A stretch of DNA of 5,960 bases. Origin: an uncultured Odoribacter sp. (GTDB taxonomy: Bacteria > Bacteroidota > Bacteroidia > Bacteroidales > Marinifilaceae). This document shows, in pieces, positions 1 to 5,660 of the stretch. The DNA lies in assembly GCA_905204385.1 (NCBI GenBank), contig CAJKZL010000215.1, forward strand, positions 1 through 5,960, in the 5' to 3' direction. The stretch's first letter is position 1; every line of letters begins with the position of its first letter. The position numbers and the translations under genes were made by a program. Under the pieces are notes generated by a model. That model did no database searches. It was given only the letters and a program-made list of their open reading frames with translations, and was not told the origin of the DNA.

Positions 1-651
1 GGCGCTGGCCGTAAAAAGCGCCGTTATGCTTTCTGGGATAAGCTGAACGGGCGGTTTTTACAGTGGAGTACGGTAGAGCAAGCGTTAACGACGTTTGAAG
101 CGCCCGACCTGCAAGCCAATCCGAAGAGTTTCGATCCCAACGCTATGCAGGGGTATACGCCTTTGTTCCTGGGTGACGGCATCGATAAAAAGTCGTATAA
201 CTTTTTAAAGGGGCCTGACGTGCAGGAGAATATGATTTTCTTCACCGGCACCGGAAACAATATACTTCCCGCTGAACATCGGATTCTGGACGCAGCCAGC
301 GGTTTGGATAAAGCCGACTGTATCTGGGCACACCGTCGTTTTGACATGATTTATTATGCGATCGATAATGTCATTTACGTTTTCGAACCTAATTCCCCGA
401 TTGGAGCCCATCGGCCCGTATATACCGATCCGGACAATAATATGCGGTTTGTGGAGATGTTTTCGTACGATTCCTACGAAACTAAATTGTATGTTGCCGG
501 GAATAGCGGGTCGCAGGGCTATGTCTACAGGCTTTACCTGGACGATTCCGGCGATCTGACTCAGCCTACCGAGTATCAGAAGGAAGTTGTCGAGAAAGTG
601 GGACCTTTCAGCGAGATTGTAGACATGGAATATTTATTGAAGGATTATTGA
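1..651 (+). CDS. PKD-like family lipoprotein, C-terminal part (5' end outside window)
   Basis: Reading frame 1 is open from the first base to TGA at 649-651, giving 216 residues of the C-terminus of a larger protein; the start and any lipoprotein signal lie upstream of the window. The residues are rich in short beta-strand and turn patterns, such as DMIYYAIDNVIYVFEP, KLYVAGNSGSQGYVYRLYL and the terminal GPFSEIVDMEY. This is how the C-terminal propeller-like half of Bacteroidetes 'PKD-like family' lipoproteins reads, and the family commonly ends in a similar G-F-x-x-IVD segment. Such proteins are usually encoded after SusC-, SusD- and DUF4843-type genes and before a TlpA-like thioredoxin protein, which is what follows here only 7 nt later. 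I infer a surface or periplasmic lipoprotein of a nutrient-uptake locus; its ligand is unknown. Family assignment rests on pattern recognition and context; the open partial frame is certain. Confidence 0.7.
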   Translation, partial: GAGRKKRRYAFWDKLNGRFLQWSTVEQALTTFEAPDLQANPKSFDPNAMQGYTPLFLGDGIDKKSYNFLKGPDVQENMIFFTGTGNNILPAEHRILDAASGLDKADCIWAHRRFDMIYYAIDNVIYVFEPNSPIGAHRPVYTDPDNNMRFVEMFSYDSYETKLYVAGNSGSQGYVYRLYLDDSGDLTQPTEYQKEVVEKVGPFSEIVDMEYLLKDY

Positions 652-658
652 TGTGAAT

Positions 659-1684
659 ATGAGATATTTTATTTTTTCTGTTTGGTTTTGCCTTTTGTCT
701 ATCGGTGCTTTGCAGGCACAGGTGCATTGTGTAATCCGGGGATCTTTCCCCGGATTAAATACCGATGAAGTGCAATTGGTCGAAGCTACCGTGGACTATC
801 GGTATCATGGTGTCAGCATTCCCGTAAAAGATTACGGATTTGAGTATACTCTGGACTTACCCCGGCATGAAGTCTATAAACTGATTTTTGTGACCCAGGA
901 GCCTCGCGTATGGTATTTTGTTCCTTTTGTGGTGGAGGATGGGGAACTGGAGATTCGGGTAAATGCCGATAAGAGCTATGAAATCACCGGAGGGAAAATG
1001 AACGATGTCTATCAAAGTTATCTCAAGGAACAGAAGACAAAGGAACGTAGAGTGCGCTATGATTTCATGCACGACTATTTCAACGGTCAAGTGAATGAAC
1101 TTTACTTGTTTTTAGTCGTCGAAGAATTGCAAAGGCGTCAGGTTTATCAGGAAGAACTGGACGATAAGCTGGTCGGTGCATGGCAGTCGTTGGCAAAAGA
1201 ATTTTCGTCCCATCCTTATGCCCGTTTGGGAAAAACGTTAATCGACGGTTTTCACACCGTCAAGCCCGGTGGCAGGTATGTGGAATTCGAGGCTCCCGAT
1301 TTGAAAGGGAATCTGGTCAACATCACGGATGTCATTCAAGGAAAGGTGGCTGTGCTGGACTTATGGGCTTCCTGGTGTCATCCCTGCCGTAAGAAAGCCA
1401 TGGCGATGATTCCGGTATACGAAGAATATAAAGACAAAGGATTTGTGGTGGTGGGTGTTGCCCGGGAGTTTAAAAATACGAAAAACCTGGAATTGGCCAT
1501 TAACAAGGACGGTTATCCCTGGTTGCAATTGCTCGAACTCGACGATAGCCGTCAGATCTGGACCCGTTATATGTTGGGAAATGCAGGCGGAGGTGTCTTT
1601 TTGATCGACCGCGACGGAACTATCCTTGCTGTAAATCCTACAGCCGAACAAGTACGCGGTATTTTGAAAGAAAAACTGGATTAA
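659..1684 (+). CDS. TlpA-like thioredoxin-fold protein with N-terminal DUF4369-type domain
   Basis: This 341-residue protein is probably a periplasmic thiol-disulfide protein. I place the start at ATG 659; an in-frame GTG at 653 would add only two residues. Residues 1-20 form a signal peptide (MRYFIFSVWFCLLSIGALQA) without a lipobox, so a soluble periplasmic protein is likely. Residues about 22-112 resemble DUF4369 (starting VHCVIRGSFPG), about 115-190 are charged and probably helical, and about 205-339 are an AhpC/TSA-TlpA thioredoxin fold: FEAPDLKGN, then LDLWASWCHPC with the redox pair C240/C243, then FLIDRDGTIL. The loop that normally carries the cis-proline before FLID reads NAGGGV, so glycine (about G311) replaces proline. 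The gene follows the PKD-like gene by 7 nt and is surely in the same operon. A role maintaining or using disulfides of the neighbouring exported proteins is inference. The fold is confident, the substrate unknown. Confidence 0.9.
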   Translation: MRYFIFSVWFCLLSIGALQAQVHCVIRGSFPGLNTDEVQLVEATVDYRYHGVSIPVKDYGFEYTLDLPRHEVYKLIFVTQEPRVWYFVPFVVEDGELEIRVNADKSYEITGGKMNDVYQSYLKEQKTKERRVRYDFMHDYFNGQVNELYLFLVVEELQRRQVYQEELDDKLVGAWQSLAKEFSSHPYARLGKTLIDGFHTVKPGGRYVEFEAPDLKGNLVNITDVIQGKVAVLDLWASWCHPCRKKAMAMIPVYEEYKDKGFVVVGVAREFKNTKNLELAINKDGYPWLQLLELDDSRQIWTRYMLGNAGGGVFLIDRDGTILAVNPTAEQVRGILKEKLD

Positions 1685-1689
1685 GAATT

Positions 1690-1730
1690 TCCCGCAGATT
1701 GACGACAAGTTATGTGTGTGATCTGCGGGA
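1690..1730. terminator. Hairpin between convergent genes, probable bidirectional terminator
   Basis: TCCCGCAGAT (1690-1699) and ATCTGCGGGA (1721-1730) are perfect reverse complements, forming a G/C-rich 10-bp stem with a 21-nt loop. It begins 6 nt after the thioredoxin stop codon and ends 6 nt before the stop codon of the convergent propeller gene. The T-runs on either side are weak, so termination efficiency is uncertain, but the position fits a shared terminator. Confidence 0.65.
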
Positions 1731-1735
1731 TTGCT

Positions 1736-2794
1736 TTATAAGGCTATTTTTACCAATGCCGCCTCGGGTGTATAACCAATGGCATAAATGGCATTTTCTT
1801 CGGTTTCATACTGGATATTGGACAGGGGAGTATCGATGTGGTAAGTATGGAGGATATTCCCTTCCCAATCCAAGACAAGCAGAGTTTGGCATTTTTGGAA
1901 ATTTTTCCGCTCATTGCGGTAGGTCTTTCCCGAATAGATGGCATAAATCCGATCTTCTGAAACACTGATGTCCGTGAATCCGAAGCAATTGTCTTTCGAG
2001 TAGGAAACATCTGCCTGTCCGTTGATTTTTTCTTTGATGTATACTTTCGGATAACTGAAAATATGTTGCTTGACACGCTCGATTTTTCCGTTGCCGATGC
2101 GGCAGATTTCCAGTAGTCCGCTATACATGTCGCCGCATACAAAAGCTTGATTGTCGGGGCGTACTTTTAGAACGCTGCTGGCATACAGAATGCTTTTGGT
2201 ATATTCCTCGATATCCGGGTGATTAGGATGGTCAGGATAATCCAGAAAATATTCGCTCTGGTTTTGCGCTGGCGTGAACAACAGGTAACGGCCTTCTTTG
2301 TACAATCCGGTAGCGATGATTCGATCGCCGGCTTGAACGGCGGCAAGATGTTGTTGTCCGGCAGGCAAGGGGATCTGCAATGATTCAAGTGTGCTAACTC
2401 TTGTTGCGATGCCTGCCGGAGCATTAAACAACATTCCTTTATGTATATCTAATATCGTAATTCCTTGATTTCCTGACTTTGCCAATGAATTGGGATACAG
2501 GGCCTGACCTGTATTTCTTCCCCGTGAAAAAAGCTGATGTTGCTCTCCGCTTTTCAGATCGAAGCTGACTACATTGGATTTATCATTAGGATTACCGATA
2601 TAAATACGGTCTCCTTGTTTAACCAACCCGCTGGGTTTGTCGATGTTCCATTTGCGTAAATTTTCCACTACCGAAGTGGTAAGCGTTCCTTCCGATTCGT
2701 TCAATTTACTGGTGTAAGCCGGATCTAAAACTTCATTTTCAGAACATGAGGTAATGAAAATGATCGATAACAGGATAAATAGTATGGTTTTCAT
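1736..2794 (-). CDS. TolB-like six-bladed beta-propeller lipoprotein
   Basis: This 352-residue protein is a predicted outer-membrane or surface lipoprotein. I chose the ATG at 2794: the frame runs upstream to 2845, but that would overlap the preceding gene, whereas ATG 2794 lies 2 nt after its stop and gives a proper signal peptide, MKTILFILLSIIFITSC, with lipobox ITSC and lipidated C17. The acidic SENE that follows resembles the surface-export signals of Bacteroidetes lipoproteins. The rest is repeated beta-strand blades: RIYIGNPNDKSNVVSFDLKS near residue 63, then RIYAIYSGKTY (about 282-292) and LLVLDWEGNILHTYHID (about 305-321). These match the TolB-like propeller family found in Bacteroidetes beside NVEALA peptides. 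No enzymatic motif is visible; a binding role is the usual guess. It is the second gene of a two-gene operon with the small peptide gene at 2797-3015. Confidence 0.85.
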   Translation of the reverse strand: MKTILFILLSIIFITSCSENEVLDPAYTSKLNESEGTLTTSVVENLRKWNIDKPSGLVKQGDRIYIGNPNDKSNVVSFDLKSGEQHQLFSRGRNTGQALYPNSLAKSGNQGITILDIHKGMLFNAPAGIATRVSTLESLQIPLPAGQQHLAAVQAGDRIIATGLYKEGRYLLFTPAQNQSEYFLDYPDHPNHPDIEEYTKSILYASSVLKVRPDNQAFVCGDMYSGLLEICRIGNGKIERVKQHIFSYPKVYIKEKINGQADVSYSKDNCFGFTDISVSEDRIYAIYSGKTYRNERKNFQKCQTLLVLDWEGNILHTYHIDTPLSNIQYETEENAIYAIGYTPEAALVKIAL

Positions 2795-2796
2795 GG

Positions 2797-3015
2797 TTAA
2801 TCGTCTGCTAAATGAATTCCTACAACAAGAGAATGTATTATGCAATACCCACCGGCAGCCTTACATTTCTCCATTTCTTCTTCACCAAATTCTATTGATT
2901 CTATATTGCTTAAAGTAACTGATTCTCCTTTCTTATTTGCCTTAGAATTAAAATTGAACAGAAGGTATATAGTTACTAATACAATAATTAAAACTAGAGA
3001 CGACCGTTTCTTCAT
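2797..3015 (-). CDS. NVEALA-like small exported peptide
   Basis: This is a 72-residue protein starting MKKRSS at ATG 3015; an in-frame TTG at 3021 would add two residues. Residues 5-24 are a strongly hydrophobic signal or anchor segment (SSLVLIIVLVTIYLLFNFNS), followed by basic KANKKG, then LSNIESIEFGEEEMEKC. The NIESI at 37-41 corresponds in position and pattern to the NVEAL motif that names the NVEALA family of small Bacteroidetes proteins. After it come C51 and C58 in CKAAGGYC, which could form one disulfide, and a short tail ending HLADD. The gene lies 2 nt ahead of the propeller lipoprotein gene, the usual partner of this family, so the two are co-transcribed and probably act together. 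No function is established that I can name; a secreted ligand or the cargo of the propeller are possibilities. The degenerate motif lowers family certainty, not gene reality. Confidence 0.75.
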   Translation of the reverse strand: MKKRSSLVLIIVLVTIYLLFNFNSKANKKGESVTLSNIESIEFGEEEMEKCKAAGGYCIIHSLVVGIHLADD

Positions 3016-3037
3016 TTCCAAATATTACTTAAATTTG
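3007..3037 (+). promoter_or_regulatory. Candidate promoter for the histidine kinase/response regulator operon
   Basis: TAAATTTG at 3030-3037 matches the Bacteroides-type -7 box TAnnTTTG exactly. TTTC at 3007-3010 lies 19 nt upstream and matches the -33 TTTG in three of four bases. Initiation would fall near 3044, leaving a leader of about 70 nt before ATG 3114 that contains the palindrome at 3053-3066. A second, poorer -7 match (AATATTTG, 3085-3092) lies closer to the gene. Confidence 0.45.
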
Positions 3038-3041
3038 GACA

Positions 3042-3049
3042 CAAATCTA
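3042..3049 (-). promoter_or_regulatory. Candidate -7 box of the NVEALA-like peptide/propeller operon
   Basis: On the minus strand 3049-3042 reads TAGATTTG, an exact match to the Bacteroides-type TAnnTTTG. It is 26 nt from the ATG at 3015, giving a plausible leader of about 20 nt. No convincing -33 TTTG is visible at the expected distance, around 3070; this suggests a weak or activator-dependent promoter, or that the match is chance. Confidence 0.45.
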
Positions 3050-3052
3050 CAT

Positions 3053-3066
3053 TGTAATTAATTACA
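3053..3066. promoter_or_regulatory. Perfect 14-bp palindrome in the divergent intergenic region, possible operator
   Basis: TGTAATTAATTACA is its own reverse complement. It sits between the two divergent genes: just upstream of the minus-strand -7 box, where the -33/-7 spacer of the peptide operon would be, and inside the predicted kinase leader. It overlaps the first of two ACATTG direct repeats (3049-3054 and 3064-3069) and is joined by the second. The position suits a binding site for the neighbouring response regulator, but the sequence is A/T-rich and binding is inferred. Confidence 0.4.
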
Positions 3067-3113
3067 TTGCATGGTTTGAGTGCGAATATTTGTTTAAGAT
3101 TTGTTTATTCTTG

Positions 3114-4475
3114 ATGAAGAAGATTGCTGAAGGTGGCTATAGTGCTTCAATTGCTAATATAGCTATTGTAATAGTATTAATTATTTTTTCGATAGTTTTT
3201 GGGGATATTTATTTCCGAAGTAAATTTAATTTTAGTTGCCATTTGCATAATACGGTATTTATTGCTGTAAAGGAATTGAACATGAAGTCGGTGGAAAAAG
3301 AGAGTCGGGGTGTTATTTCTGCTAAAGACGATAGCACGTTCAAAATAGTAAGAGATGAAATAAAACATTTATGTAAATATGATTCATGCATGACTATAAA
3401 TGATAATATTTATCGTGCTATTTATGATATTGCTAATTTGGAAATTTGGAATCTCAAATCCCTAAGTAATATTATTGAAAGAGATTTGGCTGATTTATGT
3501 CCTCCTTATCGATTGATGCGTGTCGATAGTACAAATATGACTTTTGACACATGGGAGTATATGGTGGAGGGTTATACTTCCGAAAAGTTGGACCAATCCT
3601 ACACTATTCCCTTAGGTTTTTTAGATAAGCATCAATTAAAAATCCGTTACACTTATCCCTGGAGTTTCTTTTGGAAGGCGGAAGGCAAAAAATTGTCGGT
3701 TATATTTATCTTGTTATCCTTGGTGGCCACCTGCATCGGATTATTTTTGAAGTTGTTGTGGAATGCCAGAAGGAAAGCTGCGAATCAGGAATTGTTTGCG
3801 CAAGCTTTAATTCATGATCTCAAATCTCCTATTGCGGCTCTCCGCTTGAAAACGTATCAGATGAAACTTGCTTCAAAAGAACCCTATACGAAAGAACAGG
3901 AGCAATTATACCATGATACTCTTCAACAGATTGCGGCTATACTTTCATCGGCCGACCAAGTCTTGCAGGATTCTATCGATGAGAAAGGAATAAGCCTTAA
4001 GCCGGAGTGGACGAATATCAGAAAAATCATCGACGAACAAGTGAATATTATTTTAGCTGCTCAGGAAAATGAAAAACAGGTGGACGTAAATATCCTTTAC
4101 CAACTCTCTGATCCGGTTATATTTGCCGATCCTGACCATATTTCACGAGTTATACTGAATTTACTCGATAATGCCGTTAAATATTCTGACGAAAAGGTGG
4201 TGATCCGGATTACCTGCCAGGAGGAGGGCAAATATGTGTCGATCGGTTTGCAGGATGATGGGCATGGTATTGCCAAAAAAGATTTGAAGCATATCTTTGA
4301 GAAAAATTTTAGGACTAGGACAGATGCTCAAGGAAAAAAAGTGAAAGGGTATGGTATCGGTCTAAGTTATGTGAAAACTGTGGTCCGATTGCATCGCGGA
4401 AAAATAAAGGTAGAAAGTGAAGTCGGAAAAGGTACGACATTTATCATCAAATTGAGAAATGGAAAAAAGAATTAA
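3114..4475 (+). CDS. Membrane sensor histidine kinase
   Basis: This 453-residue kinase phosphorylates itself on histidine and passes phosphate to the response regulator encoded next. Start is ATG 3114 (MKKIAEGGYSAS); the frame extends to a TTG at 3090, but ATG is preferred. Residues about 12-33 are TM1 and about 194-215 TM2, enclosing an extracytoplasmic domain of about 160 residues with four cysteines (C42, C87, C92, C129) that I do not match to a known sensor family. The cytoplasmic part is canonical: HisKA with H234 in ALIHDLKSPIAAL, N box NLLDNAVKYS (N353 key), G1 box DDGHGIAKKD (381-390) and G2 box GYGIGLS (412-418), ending GKGTTFIIKL. All catalytic motifs are present, and there is no HAMP or PAS domain. 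The gene overlaps the regulator gene by 17 nt and is divergent from the NVEALA-like operon. The region coding the N-terminal part is more A/T-rich than the kinase core. The signal sensed is unknown. Confidence 0.93.
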   Translation: MKKIAEGGYSASIANIAIVIVLIIFSIVFGDIYFRSKFNFSCHLHNTVFIAVKELNMKSVEKESRGVISAKDDSTFKIVRDEIKHLCKYDSCMTINDNIYRAIYDIANLEIWNLKSLSNIIERDLADLCPPYRLMRVDSTNMTFDTWEYMVEGYTSEKLDQSYTIPLGFLDKHQLKIRYTYPWSFFWKAEGKKLSVIFILLSLVATCIGLFLKLLWNARRKAANQELFAQALIHDLKSPIAALRLKTYQMKLASKEPYTKEQEQLYHDTLQQIAAILSSADQVLQDSIDEKGISLKPEWTNIRKIIDEQVNIILAAQENEKQVDVNILYQLSDPVIFADPDHISRVILNLLDNAVKYSDEKVVIRITCQEEGKYVSIGLQDDGHGIAKKDLKHIFEKNFRTRTDAQGKKVKGYGIGLSYVKTVVRLHRGKIKVESEVGKGTTFIIKLRNGKKN

Positions 4476-5169
4476 ACTTTTGTATGCGGAGGATTCAACG
4501 GATTGGGCCACCATGATCGGCCAATTGTTGACGCCAAATGGCTTTGTCGTCAGAGTGGCAAAGGATGGGGACGAAGCTTTAAAACTGTTCCGTACCGATC
4601 TTCCCGATATGGTGTTGTTGGATATCGATTTGCCTGGTCGTAATGGCTGGGATTTGTTTCGCGAATTTAAACAAGAAAAAGAATGGATACCCGTTGTATT
4701 GTATTCTTCTTTCTTCGATTCGAAAAGGATCAGTGAAGCTTTTGGCTTGGGTGCAGAAGATTTTTTGAGTAAAACCTGTCCTCCCGAGGAATTAACCGAT
4801 CGGTTGCTGGCTTTCTACGAACGCGCAAAGGCTAGAAAAGAAAAAGCCGAGATTATAAAAATCTCCCGGTACACGGCTTTTAATCCGGTTACCGGTCTCC
4901 TTTGCTGTGGTGATCAAAGAGAAGTGTTAAAACACAATGAGTCCTGTTTGTTATATCTTTTGTGCTTGCGGATGAATAAGGAATCGGATAAAAAATATCT
5001 TTGTGAGGGAATCTGGGGTAAAGGGATGTATAATGACACTAAATGCAAAGCCTTAAAAATTTATGTCACCAATCTTAGAAAATATTTAGCTTCCGATCCC
5101 CTCATTCGGATAACGAATAGAAGATGGGGCGGATATTGCTTGATCGATAACCTGGATAGGGCCGATTAA
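4459..5169 (+). CDS. OmpR/PhoB-type response regulator
   Basis: This 236-residue transcription regulator is the partner of the kinase, whose gene it overlaps by 17 nt (ATG at 4459, kinase stop at 4473-4475), indicating translational coupling. The receiver domain (about 5-121) has the acidic pair E11/D12, phospho-acceptor D55 in VLLDIDLPG, S83 in VVLYSS and K105 in FLSKT, so phosphorylation should be possible. The proline that normally follows the lysine is replaced by threonine (KTCPPEE rather than KP). A basic linker (KARKEKAEIIK) leads to a winged-helix DNA-binding domain (about 137-230) with the recognition-helix pattern CKALKIYVTNLRKYL and wing ITNRRWGGYCL, which are diverged but recognisable. 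The adjacent divergent peptide/propeller operon is the obvious candidate target, together with self-regulation; this follows only from gene order and the palindrome at 3053-3066. The exact RR subfamily is not recognised. Confidence 0.92.
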   Translation: MEKRIKLLYAEDSTDWATMIGQLLTPNGFVVRVAKDGDEALKLFRTDLPDMVLLDIDLPGRNGWDLFREFKQEKEWIPVVLYSSFFDSKRISEAFGLGAEDFLSKTCPPEELTDRLLAFYERAKARKEKAEIIKISRYTAFNPVTGLLCCGDQREVLKHNESCLLYLLCLRMNKESDKKYLCEGIWGKGMYNDTKCKALKIYVTNLRKYLASDPLIRITNRRWGGYCLIDNLDRAD

Positions 5170-5214
5170 TTGCCCTTAAGCGGTATGTTGCTAGGCGGGA
5201 GGAAGGGATGGAAG

Positions 5215-5248
5215 AATAACCAGCCAGGAATTTCCCGAGCTGGTTATT
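5215..5248. terminator. Hairpin after the response regulator gene, probable bidirectional terminator
   Basis: AATAACCAGC (5215-5224) and GCTGGTTATT (5239-5248) are perfect reverse complements: a 10-bp stem with a 14-nt loop. It lies 45 nt after the regulator stop and 25 nt beyond the stop of the convergent lipoprotein gene. There is no strong T-run on either side, so it may act as a transcript-end stabiliser as much as an intrinsic terminator. Confidence 0.6.
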
Positions 5249-5273
5249 GCCGATCCTTATCAGTGAAAGAGAC

Positions 5274-5660
5274 TTATGGTGTTTGGGGATGCTTTTTGAC
5301 GTAAGTATTAAAACGATCGGTTTTGCTGTACCCTGTAGCTTTTTTCGTTTCAAAGTTTACTATCGTTAACAAATACCGTTCACCTTCTTCCAGGTCTGAA
5401 GGGATCCATCTGATGGAATCCTGACCATGTCGGATGATTCCGATCATGTTTTCATCTGCGAAACTCTTTACATATACTCTTATATCCAACGGCTGATTTA
5501 TTGTGCCTGTGATAGTCACAGGAGTGTTTAAATAAACAGTGTCCGGTAAGCTGATCGAATAAATAACGTCATAGGGATCGTAGTAATCTTTATCACAACT
5601 TCCCATCAACAGTGGGAGTACCGATATACTCAATACGAATGCAAATAATGAATTTTTCAT
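5274..5660 (-). CDS. Small lipoprotein of unknown function
   Basis: This 128-residue protein starts at ATG 5660. The N-terminus MKNSLFAFVLSISVLPLLMGSC is a lipoprotein signal peptide with the lipidated cysteine at C22; the acidic/aromatic DKDYYDPYD that follows resembles the acidic signals that take Bacteroidetes lipoproteins to the cell surface. The mature part of about 107 residues alternates hydrophobic and polar residues (YSISLPDTVYLNTPVTITGT, LDIRVYVKSF, YLLTIVNFETKKATGYSKTD) and reads as a small all-beta, perhaps immunoglobulin-like, domain. It contains no further cysteine and no enzymatic motif. I do not recognise the family. It is convergent with the response regulator gene across the hairpin at 5215-5248, is transcribed alone within the window, and has no clear -7/-33 pair upstream. 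Start and coding status are well supported by the signal peptide; function is unknown. Confidence 0.8.
   Translation of the reverse strand: MKNSLFAFVLSISVLPLLMGSCDKDYYDPYDVIYSISLPDTVYLNTPVTITGTINQPLDIRVYVKSFADENMIGIIRHGQDSIRWIPSDLEEGERYLLTIVNFETKKATGYSKTDRFNTYVKKHPQTP

Noticed and set aside
1685..1694. GAATTTCCCG shared by both hairpin regions (1685-1694 and 5228-5237)
   Set aside because: In the first copy CCCG is part of the stem, in the second it is loop; the roles differ, so a chance ten-base match is more likely than a repeat element.
1361..1708. Minus-strand 115-codon frame
   Set aside because: It lies opposite the well-supported thioredoxin domain, shows no signal peptide or domain pattern, and is a shadow frame.
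1750..2142. Minus-strand 130-codon frame within the propeller gene
   Set aside because: It overlaps the propeller reading frame on the same strand; the low-complexity Ser/Thr/Lys composition is that of an out-of-frame translation.
2795..2845. Upstream extension of the propeller lipoprotein by 17 codons (MHNTFSCCRN...)
   Set aside because: It would overlap the NVEALA-like gene and bury the signal peptide; ATG 2794 gives a textbook lipoprotein signal and 2-nt operon spacing.
2840..3061. Plus-strand 73-codon frame opposite the NVEALA-like gene
   Set aside because: It is antisense to a gene with a signal segment, family motif and operon context, and its own translation has no recognisable feature.
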